Source: Caulobacter sp.
GTDB taxonomy: Bacteria > Pseudomonadota > Alphaproteobacteria > Caulobacterales > Caulobacteraceae
Direction: 5' to 3'
NCBI GenBank assembly: GCA_030678995.1
Contig: JAUXTQ010000011.1
Span: 50,951-114,950, forward strand
DNA: 64,000 bases
This document shows, piece after piece, positions 54,601 through 63,624 of this stretch (the stretch's first letter is position 1; the number at the start of each line of letters is the position of its first letter). The notes below the pieces were generated by a model. That model ran no database searches and had not been told where the DNA came from. It saw only the letters and a list, made by a program, of their open reading frames with translations. A program made the translations under genes and the position numbers.

Positions 54601-55804
54601 CCCGCTCCAGGCCATATCCCCCGGCCTTGAAGCCGGACCCGGCCACGGTCCCGACATAGGTCCAGGCCGCCAGATCGCCCTTCAGGACGCCCTGCGAACG
54701 GGCCGAACCGTCGATGAATGATGTCGCCAGACGGTCGAGGGCCGTCGTGGCGAGAGTGACCGCCAGGCCCTTCGGCCCGGCCTTGCGTTTGGCCGGATCG
54801 CCTTCGCCCTTCACCGTTACGGACAGGGTCTCGCTGTCGGCCCGGCCGTCCAGCGCGTAGACGCCGGCCTTCACCCGCCGTCCCGTCCCCGAGAAGCTGA
54901 CCACGTCGCCGAAACGGCGCGCATAGCGGGTCGTCAGGGTCGAGGCGCCGAGGGAAATGCGTCCGCGGGCGGACCCGCCCGCCTTGGTCCAGCCGCCCGT
55001 GGCCTGGGCCGGCGTCGCGGCGCCCGAGGTGGCGAGCAGCGAGAACTGGCCGACGCCCTTGACCCGGTTGGCGCGCGCGCTCAGCGCGAACGGCTGGTCC
55101 GAGCGCAGGCCCAGCGACCCGGCGAGGGCCCCGCCCCGGGCCTCGCGGGCTCTGGCGACGATCACCAGCGGCCGGCCGCCGCCGCTCGAAAGTCCCAGGC
55201 TCGCCTGGTCGCCCGCGTGCAAACGGCTGGCGAGCCCGAGGCTGACGTCGGCCCGCCCCTTGCGCACCACGTCCAGCGATCCGGCCAGACTGAACAGGCC
55301 GCGGCGGTAGCTGAACGCCGGCAGGGTCTCGACCGGCAACCGGATCGACTCGATCTTCACCGAGACCGGCAGCCCCCTGTCGGTCACCTTGGGCGTCAGG
55401 GTCGGGCGTTTGAGGACCCGCACCTCCTCGGCCGCGATCCGCTCCGCATGGAAACGCCGCACGAAGAGTTCCTGGTAGTGCCAGGCGACGACAACGTTCT
55501 TGGCGTCCAGCCAGATGCCCTTTTCGTCGCTGACGGTCAGGCGGCGGACGGTGAAATTGCGCCAGACATCGCCCTTGATGCCCTCGATCTTCAGCGTGCC
55601 GTAGCGGCCCAGTTTCAGGCCATTCAAACGCGCCTCAAGGAACAGCAAGCCTGGAACGGTATTGACGCCGTAACGGGTAACCAACCCGACCCCGCCCACG
55701 AACAGCACCGCCAGCAACGAGATGAGCATGATCCAGCCGGGTCCGGTCGCCGGCCTGAACCGGCGGCGCGTCCTGGTTTCCGGCGGCGGCGCGGTCTCGC
55801 TCAA
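51632..55804 (-). CDS. tamB: Translocation and assembly module subunit TamB
   Basis: A 1,390-residue inner-membrane-anchored periplasmic protein that bridges to the outer membrane and moves phospholipid or supports outer-membrane protein insertion with TamA. A single N-terminal anchor (WIMLISLLAVLFVGGVGLVT, near 30) is followed by a very long beta-taco region. The C-terminal TamB domain includes AEMSLDAHVGGTSARPILSG and DLTATRDDPSLTAVIRVRGT and ends with LSMRWRRDY. Its ATG overlaps the tamA stop. Confidence 0.93.
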   Translation of the reverse strand: MSETAPPPETRTRRRFRPATGPGWIMLISLLAVLFVGGVGLVTRYGVNTVPGLLFLEARLNGLKLGRYGTLKIEGIKGDVWRNFTVRRLTVSDEKGIWLDAKNVVVAWHYQELFVRRFHAERIAAEEVRVLKRPTLTPKVTDRGLPVSVKIESIRLPVETLPAFSYRRGLFSLAGSLDVVRKGRADVSLGLASRLHAGDQASLGLSSGGGRPLVIVARAREARGGALAGSLGLRSDQPFALSARANRVKGVGQFSLLATSGAATPAQATGGWTKAGGSARGRISLGASTLTTRYARRFGDVVSFSGTGRRVKAGVYALDGRADSETLSVTVKGEGDPAKRKAGPKGLAVTLATTALDRLATSFIDGSARSQGVLKGDLAAWTYVGTVAGSGFKAGGYGLERVSGPVKVTRRKGELVVESTLAGEGGTGSSYVAALLGARPRAEVIYARLGDGRHLLRRIRGTGAGLTLDATGERTLLGGLSFKGDAVLTNLKAARVGANGRATAAWSASQGERGKPWTVTVDAKGAGFATGYAELDRLLGGSPRLKGKADYQAGRFAIQSAELDGLRGSARTAGLVGPAGALKLSLDWKAQGPFRAGPVELSGDAKGTGAITGTIRSPRADLIADFATVEVPRLTLTNAHVILSFLRGPGGTDGALAVTAGSQYGPARGRTAFRFAEGGLDLTGLDADAGGVQAKGDLALRRGRPSTADLTLAIGPGAILTEGSLGGTVRIVDASGGARATLNLSGKNAALRGASGLRFSALTLTGDGPLERLPIALDGRGAYGANAWRFKGGGFFAQRGEGMGLALEGEGRFGSADFKTLEAARIGFGDGERFADLKLDVEGGRAAITARLDGEAASLRASLTGVSLGALNEDLSGVFDGELTLQGRGNRLEGSLDASLRDARARGSGKSVSVNSEVKATLNDQMLAINATATNAGGLRSELVLNLPVEASAAPLRLAVARQRPMSGRFSADGEIKPLWDLLIGGERTLSGNVSMAGTIGGDLADPRLEGKASLSGGGFEDGVIGLKLKELTLKADLADKAIDVSDFSAVDGRGGKLTGGGRISLLRDGVSTFRLFLQTFRLIENDAMTATASGQATINRAADGKVQITGALLVDRATVAANPPTPRGVVPMEVIEINKPDYGEAEVLAEPSRGLTIALDVTLKAERGIFIEGRGLDAEMSLDAHVGGTSARPILSGTARIVRGEYDFAGKRFEFDPRGVVYLASSPDRIRLDLTATRDDPSLTAVIRVRGTAAKPEITLTSSPVLPNDEVLSRVLFGTSASQLSPLEAAQLASALAALAGGGGFDVIGNLKNFAGLDRLVFAGGGAAGALTIAGGKYLTDDVYLEIIGGGRDGPAAQVEWRVRRNLSIISRLQGEGGGKLSMRWRRDY

Positions 55805-57612
55805 AAGGCCTGTCCGATGCTGATGTAGATCTGGAACTCGGGGTCCCCTTCCCGCTTGTCCAGCGGAACGGCGAAATCGGCCCGGATCGGCCCAAAGCCC
55901 AGATCGTAGCGAACGCCGATGCCGGCCCCGACGCTGAAATCATCGCCCTGCGGATACGACTCCGAGCCGATGGCGCCGGCGTCGACGAAGGCGACTACGC
56001 CCCAGCGTTCGGTCACCTTGCGGCGGACTTCGAACGAGGTCTCGAACAGCGACAGGCCGCCCTGTGGGGTGTTGTCGGGCAGGCGCGGGCCGATGGCCTG
56101 CCAGGCGTAGCCCCGCACCGACCCGCCGCCGCCGGCGAAAAAGCGCCGGGGGGCGGAGACGTCGTCCAGGGTCGCCCCGAAGATCGTGCCCAGCTTGATC
56201 CGCGCCGCCGCCACGGTGTCGGCGTCCTCATCGAAGGCGAAATAGGCCGAGCCCTGCCCCTGAACGCGGAAATAGAGCGCCTGCAAGTCTCCGACCGCGG
56301 CGGTGGGTTCCGCCCTGGCCTCAAGCCGCCAGCCCCGGGTCGGATCCAGGGGGTCGTCGGACCGGTCGAGGGCGAAGGCGCCCAGGACCGAGCCGGTGAG
56401 GATGTCCCGTTCCTGGCCCCTGACAGTGGTGTTGTTGACCCGGGTCTTTTCCGCGCTTCGGCTGGCGTCCAGGGCGAGGCCAAGGGTGATGAAGGACGTC
56501 CGGCCGTAGCGCCGGGTCACGTCGCCGGTGGCCAGCAGGCCCGTGGCGTCATAGGCGTCAGTCAGTTCGTTGTAGACCCCGGCGACCACGGTCAGGGTTT
56601 GCTGCGGCCGCTGCCAGTGCGGCAGGGTCAGCCTGGCCTCGAACCGCTGCTCCAGCTCGGCCAGGCGCAGGGTGTAGGTGCTGATGTCGGCCCGGCCCAA
56701 CCGGTTGTAGCGCGTGCGGCGCAGGTCCAGGCCGGCCCCTTCGCTGGTGGAGTAGCCGGCGCTCAGTTCGAGGGTTCGCGGCGGCCGATCGACCAGGCCG
56801 ACCAGCACCGGCCGGTGACCTTGCGGCGTGGCCTTGTCCGCCGGCTGGAGCGACACCGACACGGAATCGTAGACCCCGGTGTCCAGCAGCCTGCGTTCGA
56901 GCTCGGCGACGTCCTCGGGATCGTAGACGTCGCCTTCCTTCCACGGCGCCAGCCCCTTGACCCAGGCCGGACTGGTGCGGCCCGCCGGCTCGATGGTCAC
57001 GCCGTCCAGCAGCACCCGGGGCCCGGCAATGATGCGAAAGGTCGGACGGACGGTGCGGTCGGCATGGTCGACGATGACCTCCCGCGGCGCGGAGGCGGCG
57101 TCGGCGTAGCCGCGTTTCTGCACCGTGGCGACGATACGGCCCTCGGCGGCCAGAACATCGGTCGCCTTCCCGGCGGCGCCACGGCGAAGGGCCATGGCCT
57201 GCTCGGCGGCGATGATCACCTCTGGCAACGGCGCGTCGCCGACCCATTCGACGGCGGCGGCGGCGAACCGGAAGCGCGGACCCGGCTTGATGATCAGCAC
57301 GGCACGGGGCGGCTCGCCGCTGTCGTCCTCGTCGCGATCGACCACGTCGGGCTGCACCTCGTAGCCGTAGTAGCCCTGGGTGCGCAGGGCGGCGATGGCG
57401 TCCTCGGCGGCCTCGCGGGCGCGCCGGCGCGCTTCGAAACGGGTTTGGGGGGTGGACCGGGCCTCGCCGACGGCTCGCTCGATGGCTTCCAGCAGCTCGG
57501 AGTCGGCAACGCCCTGGACAGCCGCCTTCGGCGTCTGCGCCTGCACGGGCCCGGCCAGCGCGGTCAGCGCGGCGGCGGCCGATGCGACGAGGGCGATGCG
57601 CGCAGGCGCCAA
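55801..57612 (-). CDS. tamA: Outer-membrane assembly protein TamA (BamA family)
   Basis: A 603-residue outer-membrane protein with a signal peptide (MAPARIALVASAAAALTALA). Three POTRA-like domains occupy about 30-270, then a 16-strand barrel. Strand motifs include RRFFAGGGGSVRGYAWQAIG (the conserved VRGY loop) and IRADFAVPLDKREGDPEFQI, ending in Phe. The start is TTG 57612 with AGAGGAAG upstream. Confidence 0.93.
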   Translation of the reverse strand: MAPARIALVASAAAALTALAGPVQAQTPKAAVQGVADSELLEAIERAVGEARSTPQTRFEARRRAREAAEDAIAALRTQGYYGYEVQPDVVDRDEDDSGEPPRAVLIIKPGPRFRFAAAAVEWVGDAPLPEVIIAAEQAMALRRGAAGKATDVLAAEGRIVATVQKRGYADAASAPREVIVDHADRTVRPTFRIIAGPRVLLDGVTIEPAGRTSPAWVKGLAPWKEGDVYDPEDVAELERRLLDTGVYDSVSVSLQPADKATPQGHRPVLVGLVDRPPRTLELSAGYSTSEGAGLDLRRTRYNRLGRADISTYTLRLAELEQRFEARLTLPHWQRPQQTLTVVAGVYNELTDAYDATGLLATGDVTRRYGRTSFITLGLALDASRSAEKTRVNNTTVRGQERDILTGSVLGAFALDRSDDPLDPTRGWRLEARAEPTAAVGDLQALYFRVQGQGSAYFAFDEDADTVAAARIKLGTIFGATLDDVSAPRRFFAGGGGSVRGYAWQAIGPRLPDNTPQGGLSLFETSFEVRRKVTERWGVVAFVDAGAIGSESYPQGDDFSVGAGIGVRYDLGFGPIRADFAVPLDKREGDPEFQIYISIGQAF

Positions 57613-57782
57613 GCTGTCTTCCTCTGTCTGCGCCCCGGACCCCGTTTAGTCGGGCCTGAAGCGGCTGTCACGCGGCCGACCCTTTGCAGCGACGGCGAAA
57701 GTTGCACAAATGCCGGGCAGTCGGGACTTCGGATGACGACTCAGTCCGAAACGCGCCCGGCGCCTGGGGAAGAGCGTTAGGA

Positions 57783-59339
57783 ATGAACCGTGAAGAGGCC
57801 GTTCAGGCCGACAAGAAAACGGACCGGGGCGTGACGGGCGCAAATCTGAAGATTGTCGATGCGGCGCCGGGGTTGCCGATGACCGAGGCCGCCTATCTTC
57901 CGGGCGAGGCCTTCGATGAGATGTACGCCGTCGGCGGCGATGTGCGCGACCACTACGCCTCGGTGCACGCTCGTTTGACCACCCTCTCGCCCGAGGCTCT
58001 CGCCGACCGGCAAAAGACCCTCGAGCGCTCGTTCCTGCTGCAGGGCATCACCTTCACCGTCTACGGCGCCGAGACGACCACCGAGCGGATCATTCCCACC
58101 GACCTGGTGCCGCGGATCATTCCGGCCGCCGAATGGGCGCATATCGAGGCCGGGCTGATACAGCGCCTGCGGGCGCTGAACATGTTCCTCGACGACATCT
58201 ACGGCGAGCAGCAGATCCTGATGGACGGCATCGTGCCGCGGGAGCTGGTGCTGGGCGCCCCGTCCTACCGGCGCGAGATGCAGCACCTCTATGTGCCGCA
58301 CAAGGCCTACGCCAACGTCTGTGGCAGCGACCTGATTCGCGGCCAGGACGGCGCCTTCGCGGTGCTGGAAGACAATCTGCGGGTGCCCTCCGGCGTCTCC
58401 TACATGCTGGCCAACCGGGACGCCGCCAAACGGACCTTTCCCGGCACTTTCCGGGCGGCCAACGTGGCGCCGGTCGAGCGCTACCCTGACCTGCTGCTGG
58501 CCACCCTCAAGAGCATGGCGGCCGACTGGCGGCCCGATCCCCAGGTCGTGGTGCTGACGCCTGGCGTCTACAACAGCGCCTATTACGAGCACGCCTATCT
58601 CGCCCGGCTGATGGGCGCGCCCCTGGTCGAGGGCCGCGATCTCGTGGTGCACGAAAACATGGTCTACATGCGCACCACCACGGGCCTCCGCCGGGTCGAC
58701 GTGATCTACCGTCGGGTCGATGACGACTTCATCGACCCCCTCACCTTCCGGCGGGACTCGGGGCTGGGCGTGGCGGGGCTGTTCAACGCCTATCGCGCCG
58801 GCAACGTGGTGATGTGCAACGCACCGGGCACCGGGGTGGCCGACGACAAGGCGGTCTACGCCTACGTCCCGGAGATCATCCGCTACTACCTGGGCGAGGA
58901 CGCCATCCTGCCCAACATCGAGACCTTCCTGTGCCGCGAGCCGGCGCAGCTGAGCCATGTGCTGGCCAACCTCGACAAGCTGGTGGTCAAGGCCGTCGGC
59001 GCCTCGGGCGGGTACGGCATGCTGGTGGGGCCGCACGCCTCCCGCAAGGAACGCGAGGCCTTCGCCGACGCCCTAAAGGCCGATCCGGCCAACTACATCG
59101 CCCAGCCGACCATCCAGCTGTCCACGGCCCCCTGCCTGATCGACGGACGGATCGAGCCACGGCACGTGGACCTGCGGCCCTTCATCCTCTCGGGCGAGAA
59201 GGTCATCGTCACCCCCGGCGCCCTGACCCGGGTGGCCCTGCGGCGGGGTTCGCTGGTGGTCAACTCCAGCCAGGGCGGCGGCTCGAAGGACACCTGGGTT
59301 CTGGCCGACGACACGGTCGTCCCGGAGGCCCGGCCATGA
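57783..59339 (+). CDS. Circularly permuted ATP-grasp type 2 protein
   Basis: A 518-residue member of the circularly permuted ATP-grasp family, encoded with alpha-E and transglutaminase genes in many bacteria. Conserved stretches are LNMFLDDIYGEQQILMDG, LIRGQDGAFAVLEDNLRVPS, GVSYMLANRD and KAVGASGGYGMLVGPHAS. ATG 57783 is used; upstream in-frame ATG 57684 lies within the leader. The product is unknown; ligation to a glutamate-like substrate is proposed for the family. ATGA couples it to the next gene. Confidence 0.9.
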   Translation: MNREEAVQADKKTDRGVTGANLKIVDAAPGLPMTEAAYLPGEAFDEMYAVGGDVRDHYASVHARLTTLSPEALADRQKTLERSFLLQGITFTVYGAETTTERIIPTDLVPRIIPAAEWAHIEAGLIQRLRALNMFLDDIYGEQQILMDGIVPRELVLGAPSYRREMQHLYVPHKAYANVCGSDLIRGQDGAFAVLEDNLRVPSGVSYMLANRDAAKRTFPGTFRAANVAPVERYPDLLLATLKSMAADWRPDPQVVVLTPGVYNSAYYEHAYLARLMGAPLVEGRDLVVHENMVYMRTTTGLRRVDVIYRRVDDDFIDPLTFRRDSGLGVAGLFNAYRAGNVVMCNAPGTGVADDKAVYAYVPEIIRYYLGEDAILPNIETFLCREPAQLSHVLANLDKLVVKAVGASGGYGMLVGPHASRKEREAFADALKADPANYIAQPTIQLSTAPCLIDGRIEPRHVDLRPFILSGEKVIVTPGALTRVALRRGSLVVNSSQGGGSKDTWVLADDTVVPEARP

Positions 59340-60280
59340 TGCTCGCGCGGGTGGCGGACAGCCTCTACTGGATCGGACGCTACCTGGAGCGGGCCGAGCA
59401 TTTCTCCCGTCTGGCCGACGTGATGCTCAACGCCACGCTGGACCGGTCCGACGCGGCCGCCCAGACGGCCTACATCGCCCTCTCCGCCGTGGGTGATCCC
59501 GACATGGCCAGGGCCGCCCGCACCTATGAGGCGGCCAGGTCGCTGGTGCTGGACCGGGAAGACCACAACTCGGTGCTGGTCTCCCTGTCGCTGGCCCGTG
59601 AGAACGCCCGCCAGGTGCGCGACCAGATCACCACCGAGACCTGGGAGCGGCTCAATCTGCTTTACCTGCGCATCACCAGCGACGGGGCGGCGGCGGCGTT
59701 CGAGAGCGGCTCGTCGGCCTATCTGCACGACATCATCGCGGACCTGCACCAGTTCAAGGGCGCCGCCGACGCCACCATGAGCCACGGCGAGGGCTGGCGG
59801 TTCCTGATGCTGGGCGCCTATCTTGAGCGGGCGCAGCTGATCGCGCGGCTGCTGGAGGTCTGTTTCGGCGACGGCCGCGACGGCCATGTCACCGACCGCG
59901 GCGCCCTGATGAGCCTGCTGCGCATGGGCTGCGCCCTGGAACCCTACCTGCGCCGCTACACCGCCGAGATCGAGCCCAGGCACATCCTGGAGTTCCTGGT
60001 CTTCGACGAGGAATTTCCCCGCTCCATCCGCTTCGCGACGATGCGGATCGAGGAGCACATGGTGGGGGTGTCGCGGCATGTGCAGTCCGGCGGCCTGGCG
60101 ACGCCGGAACGCCTGGCCGGCCGGCTCAAGGCGCGGCTGCTCTACGGCGATGTCGACGAGCTGGAGGCGACGGGGTCCAGCGCCCTGCTGGCGACGGTCA
60201 TCGCCGAATGCGCCCGCATCCACGACGCCATCTTCGACACCTTCGTGGCCTACTCCCTCGAGATGAAACTTCCAGCGTGA
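59336..60280 (+). CDS. Alpha-E domain protein
   Basis: A 314-residue all-helical alpha-E protein from ATG 59336 with GGAGG upstream. The N-terminus MMLARVADSLYWIGRYLERA is diagnostic, as are ILEFLVFDEEFPRSIRFATM and ENARQVRDQITTETWERLN. Its molecular role is unknown; it always accompanies the ATP-grasp protein. Confidence 0.92.
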   Translation: MMLARVADSLYWIGRYLERAEHFSRLADVMLNATLDRSDAAAQTAYIALSAVGDPDMARAARTYEAARSLVLDREDHNSVLVSLSLARENARQVRDQITTETWERLNLLYLRITSDGAAAAFESGSSAYLHDIIADLHQFKGAADATMSHGEGWRFLMLGAYLERAQLIARLLEVCFGDGRDGHVTDRGALMSLLRMGCALEPYLRRYTAEIEPRHILEFLVFDEEFPRSIRFATMRIEEHMVGVSRHVQSGGLATPERLAGRLKARLLYGDVDELEATGSSALLATVIAECARIHDAIFDTFVAYSLEMKLPA

Positions 60281-60389
60281 GCACGCCCAACAAAAGTGGA
60301 CGCCGGTTTTGTGCCCGGGCGTGCTCACAACTCAAAGTCGGCGTGGCCTCCGGGCGGCGAACCGCGTCACACTTCGCCTGAGGCCACGC

Positions 60390-61370
60390 ATGCTTTTAGA
60401 AGTCCGCCACGTCACCCAGTACCACTACGAGCGTCCGGTCCGGGAAAGCGTCATGGAGCTGCGCATGCAGCCCCAGAAGAGCGCCCGTCAGAGGCTGATC
60501 AGCTTCGAGCTGGAGCTCGATCCCCGGGCGCAGATCTTCTCCTACGCCGACACCTTCGGGAACGCGATCTACCATTTCGACGTCCCCCAGGCGCATGACA
60601 CCCTGCGCATCGAGGCGCGCTCGGCGGTGGAGACCCAGGCCGATCCGGTGCTGCCCGCGGCGCTCGACATGGGCGAGTGGGACCGCCTGCGCAGCGACTT
60701 CGTGCGCGGGGAGTGCTTCGACTTCCTGCGCCCGCACGGCTTCGCCACGCCGACCAACGCCCTCGACACCTTCGTCAACGAACACAACCTCGACCTCCTG
60801 CGGCGCCACGATCCGCTGACCGCCCTGCGGACGCTCAACGAAGCGCTCTACAGCGCCTTCGACTACGCGCCGGGGGTGACCCAGGCCGACAGTCCGATCG
60901 ACCTGGCGCTGGGGGTCGGCCGCGGGGTCTGCCAGGACTTCGCCCACATCATGATCGCCATCTGCCGGGGCTGGGGCATCCCGGCCCGCTATGTCTCCGG
61001 CTACCTGTTCACCGACCGCAAGCACGGCGACCGGTCCGACCCGGACGCCACCCACGCCTGGGTCGAGGTGTTCCTGCCGACCCTGCGCTGGACCGGCTTC
61101 GACCCGACCAACAATATGCTCACCGGCGAGCGTCACATCTCGGTGGCCATCGGGCGGGACTACAGCGACGTGCCACCGTCGCTGGGCGTCTACAAGGGCG
61201 AGGCTGACAGTCAGCTGGCGGTGGCCGTGTCGGTGGGCCGGGCCAAGGCCGCTATCGCCGATCCGGAGTTCCTGCGCCTGCCCCGGCCGTCCTTCCCGGG
61301 TGGTCGTCGCCGGTCGAGCGAGGACGCGCGGCGCCAGGAGCAGCAGCAGCAACAGCAGCAACAGCAGTAG
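60390..61370 (+). CDS. Transglutaminase-like cysteine peptidase with polyglutamine tail
   Basis: A 326-residue transglutaminase-family protein from ATG 60390 (MLLEVRHVTQYHYERPVRES). The N-terminal Bact_transglu_N domain is followed by the catalytic core: Cys in VGRGVCQDFAHIMIAICRGW, His in PDATHAWVEVFLP and Asp in GFDPTNN. The C-terminus ends in ten glutamines, which is unusual. It is the third gene of the ATP-grasp/alpha-E set. Confidence 0.93.
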   Translation: MLLEVRHVTQYHYERPVRESVMELRMQPQKSARQRLISFELELDPRAQIFSYADTFGNAIYHFDVPQAHDTLRIEARSAVETQADPVLPAALDMGEWDRLRSDFVRGECFDFLRPHGFATPTNALDTFVNEHNLDLLRRHDPLTALRTLNEALYSAFDYAPGVTQADSPIDLALGVGRGVCQDFAHIMIAICRGWGIPARYVSGYLFTDRKHGDRSDPDATHAWVEVFLPTLRWTGFDPTNNMLTGERHISVAIGRDYSDVPPSLGVYKGEADSQLAVAVSVGRAKAAIADPEFLRLPRPSFPGGRRRSSEDARRQEQQQQQQQQQ

Positions 61371-61379
61371 GCGCGACGG

Positions 61380-61562
61380 TCAGGCCCTGAAGATGTGGGC
61401 CACCCGCGTGGAAACCCGCGTCGATGCGCCGACCGCAAGGGTTCGTCCCTGTTCGCGGGAGAGCTGCGCCAGCAACTCGCGGGGCGCGATGTCCCGGCTG
61501 ACGTCGTTCAGGGCCGGGAAACGGCCGAACGGCTTCTCCACCGATCGGATCGAGATGGTCAT
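61380..61562 (-). pseudogene. cysA remnant with a large internal deletion
   Basis: A 60-residue frame. Residues 1-33 (MTISIRSVEKPFGRFPALND, VSRDIAPRELLAQ) match the N-terminus of the sulfate ABC transporter ATPase CysA, up to just before Walker A. The rest (LSREQGRTLAVGASTRV, STRVAHIFRA) resembles the C-terminal end of CysA. The whole nucleotide-binding core is gone, consistent with an in-frame deletion of about 280 residues. Resemblance is from memory. Confidence 0.5.
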
Positions 61563-61611
61563 GCGGCAGGTCGCACCACGCCTGACGGGATCGCCACTGT
61601 CGGCGCGAAAT

Positions 61612-61686
61612 TGGTAGGCCGGGTGGGGGTCGAACCCACGACCATTCGATTAAAAGTCGAATGCTCTACCACTGAGCTACCGGCCC
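61612..61686 (-). tRNA. tRNA-Lys (anticodon TTT), CCA encoded
   Basis: Read on the minus strand it folds completely: acceptor GGGCCGG with CCGGCCT, D-arm GCTC-AGTGGTA-GAGC, anticodon stem TTCGA-CTTTTAA-TCGAA with TTT, T-arm GTGGG-TTCGACC-CCCAC, then ACCA. Total 75 bases. Confidence 0.96.
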
Positions 61687-61802
61687 GCTTGCGCGGCGCA
61701 CGCGGCGCCTCAGAAAGCGGCGCGGACCATAGTGGCGGGGCCCTGCCGCCGCAAGCGCCGAACGCTTGGCGGAACAGGGTCGTCGTGCTTAGCATCCGCC
61801 CC

Positions 61803-62441
61803 ATGCGCTCCCTCGTCGTCTTTCCCGCCATTGTCCTGCTCTGCGCCGGCGCCGCCAACGCGGCCGGCGCGCAGCAGCAACCCCCCGCCGACCCGCCCGG
61901 CCAGCCGCCGTCGGGCCGCGTCCAGACCAGCGACCAGGTCAACCGCGGCAGCGTCACCGGCGCGGTCACCTCGCCGATGCGCGACCTCAATCTGCTGCGC
62001 GCCAAGATCCCGCCGGTCCTGCTGGACGCGCTGGAGGACCCCTACAAGAGGCCCAAGCCCCTGACCTGCGCCGAGCTGATCGCCCTGATCGGCCCGCTCA
62101 ACGAGGTGCTCGGCGCCGACATCGACGAACCGTCGTCGCCCGATGGCCGTGACCTGATCTCGAAGGGCAAGGACGCGGCGGGCGACACGGCGCTGGGCAT
62201 GGTGGCCTCGGCGGCGCAGGACCTGATCCCCATGCGCGGCTGGGTGCGGCGGCTGAGCGGCGCCGAGCGGCACGACAAGCTGGTGCGGGCGGCCATCACC
62301 GCTGGCGGCATCCGGCGCGGCTATCTCAAGGGCCTGGGCGAATCAAAGGGCTGCGCCGCGCCGGCGACGCCGACCCATGTGAAATCGGAGATCCCCCGCG
62401 AACCGGCGCGCAAGCCCGGACCCCGCTATCCGATCCATTAG
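61803..62441 (+). CDS. Exported hypothetical protein
   Basis: A 212-residue protein from ATG 61803 with a signal peptide (MRSLVVFPAIVLLCAGAANA) and a Pro/Gln-rich linker. The mature part includes PLTCAELIALIGPLNEVLGA and AAQDLIPMRGWVRRLSGAER, a helical region with two cysteines. I recall similar unnamed proteins in Caulobacterales but no function. Convergent with tgt. Confidence 0.75.
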   Translation: MRSLVVFPAIVLLCAGAANAAGAQQQPPADPPGQPPSGRVQTSDQVNRGSVTGAVTSPMRDLNLLRAKIPPVLLDALEDPYKRPKPLTCAELIALIGPLNEVLGADIDEPSSPDGRDLISKGKDAAGDTALGMVASAAQDLIPMRGWVRRLSGAERHDKLVRAAITAGGIRRGYLKGLGESKGCAAPATPTHVKSEIPREPARKPGPRYPIH

Positions 62442-62442
62442 A

Positions 62443-62518
62443 GGGGACATGTACCGCAGGTACGTGTCCCCAATCGAGCGGCGGGCTTAGGGGACACGTA
62501 CCCTTGGTACATGTCCCC
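62443..62518. repeat. Paired-hairpin repeat between convergent genes
   Basis: GGGGACATGTACC (62443-62455) with GGTACGTGTCCCC (62459-62471), and GGGGACACGTACC (62490-62502) with GGTACATGTCCCC (62506-62518). The same design appears at 45938-46005. Probably a two-way terminator and a member of a dispersed family. Confidence 0.75.
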
Positions 62519-63624
62519 TATGGCTGACGGGCCCGGAAATCCTTCCGGAAGGCCTCGAAACGGCCCTCGGCTATGGCCGCGCGCATGGCGGCGGTCAGGG
62601 CCTGGAAGAAGGCGATGTTGTGCCAGCTGAGCAGCACCTGGCCGAGGATCTCCTCCGAACGGATCAGGTGGTGCAGGTAGGCCTTCGAATAGCCGCTGCT
62701 GGCCGGGCAGGCGCTGGTCTCGTCCAGCGGCGAATCGTCCTCGGCGAAACGGGCGTTCTTCATGTTGAGCGGACCGGCCCAGGTCCAGGCCTGGCCGTGG
62801 CGGCCCGAGCGGGTCGGCAGGACACAGTCGAACATGTCCACACCCCGGGCCACCGCCTCGACCAGGTCGATCGGCTTGCCCACCCCCATCAGGTAGCGCG
62901 GCCGGTCGGCGGGCAGCAGGCCGGGGGCGTAGTCGAGCACCTCGCACATGGCCTCGTGCCCCTCGCCAACCGCCAGGCCGCCGATGGCGTAGCCGTCGAA
63001 GCCGGTCTCGATCAGCCGGTCGGAGGATTCGCGGCGCAGGCCCTCGAAGGTCGAACCCTGCTGGATGCCGAACAGGGCCTGGGTCTCGCGCACGCCGAAG
63101 GCGGCCTTCGAGCGGGCGCCCCAGCGGGCCGACAGCTCCATGGCGGCGCGGGCGGCGGGCTCTTCGGCGGGCCAGCTGACGCACTGGTCCAGCTGCATGG
63201 AGATGTCGGCGCCGATGCGGTCGGCCTGGATCTCGATCGAGCGTTCGGGGGTCAGGACGTGTTTGGAGCCGTCGATGTGGCTGGCGAAGGTGACGGCCTC
63301 CTCCTTCACCTTGGAAATGCCGGCCAGCGACATCACCTGGAAGCCGCCGCTGTCCGTGAGGATCGGTTTGGTCCAGCCCATGAATTTGTGCAGCCCGCCC
63401 AGCCGCTCCATCCGCTCGGGGCCCGGACGCAGCATCAGGTGGTAGGTATTGCCCAGAATGATGTCGGCGCCGGTCTGGGCGACCTGATCCACCGTCATGG
63501 CCTTGACCGTGGCGGCGGTGCCGACGGGCATGAAGGCGGGTGTGCGGATGTCTCCGCGCGGCGTCCTCAGCACGCCGGTGCGGGCGCGGCTTTCGGTGGC
63601 GGTGATCTCGAACGGGAAGGGCAT
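62518..63624 (-). CDS. tgt: tRNA-guanine transglycosylase, zinc site altered
   Basis: Swaps guanine 34 for preQ1 in GUN-anticodon tRNAs. From ATG 63624 ([20 protein letters not shown]) it is 368 residues. Asp91 ([11 protein letters not shown]) and the nucleophile Asp266 ([15 protein letters not shown]) are present. The zinc motif CxCxxC is replaced by Ser304-Ala-Cys306-Pro-Ala-Ser309, leaving one of three cysteines; the His ligand is kept at His335 ([10 protein letters not shown]). The ATG overlaps the queA stop. Confidence 0.95.
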   Translation of the reverse strand: MPFPFEITATESRARTGVLRTPRGDIRTPAFMPVGTAATVKAMTVDQVAQTGADIILGNTYHLMLRPGPERMERLGGLHKFMGWTKPILTDSGGFQVMSLAGISKVKEEAVTFASHIDGSKHVLTPERSIEIQADRIGADISMQLDQCVSWPAEEPAARAAMELSARWGARSKAAFGVRETQALFGIQQGSTFEGLRRESSDRLIETGFDGYAIGGLAVGEGHEAMCEVLDYAPGLLPADRPRYLMGVGKPIDLVEAVARGVDMFDCVLPTRSGRHGQAWTWAGPLNMKNARFAEDDSPLDETSACPASSGYSKAYLHHLIRSEEILGQVLLSWHNIAFFQALTAAMRAAIAEGRFEAFRKDFRARQP

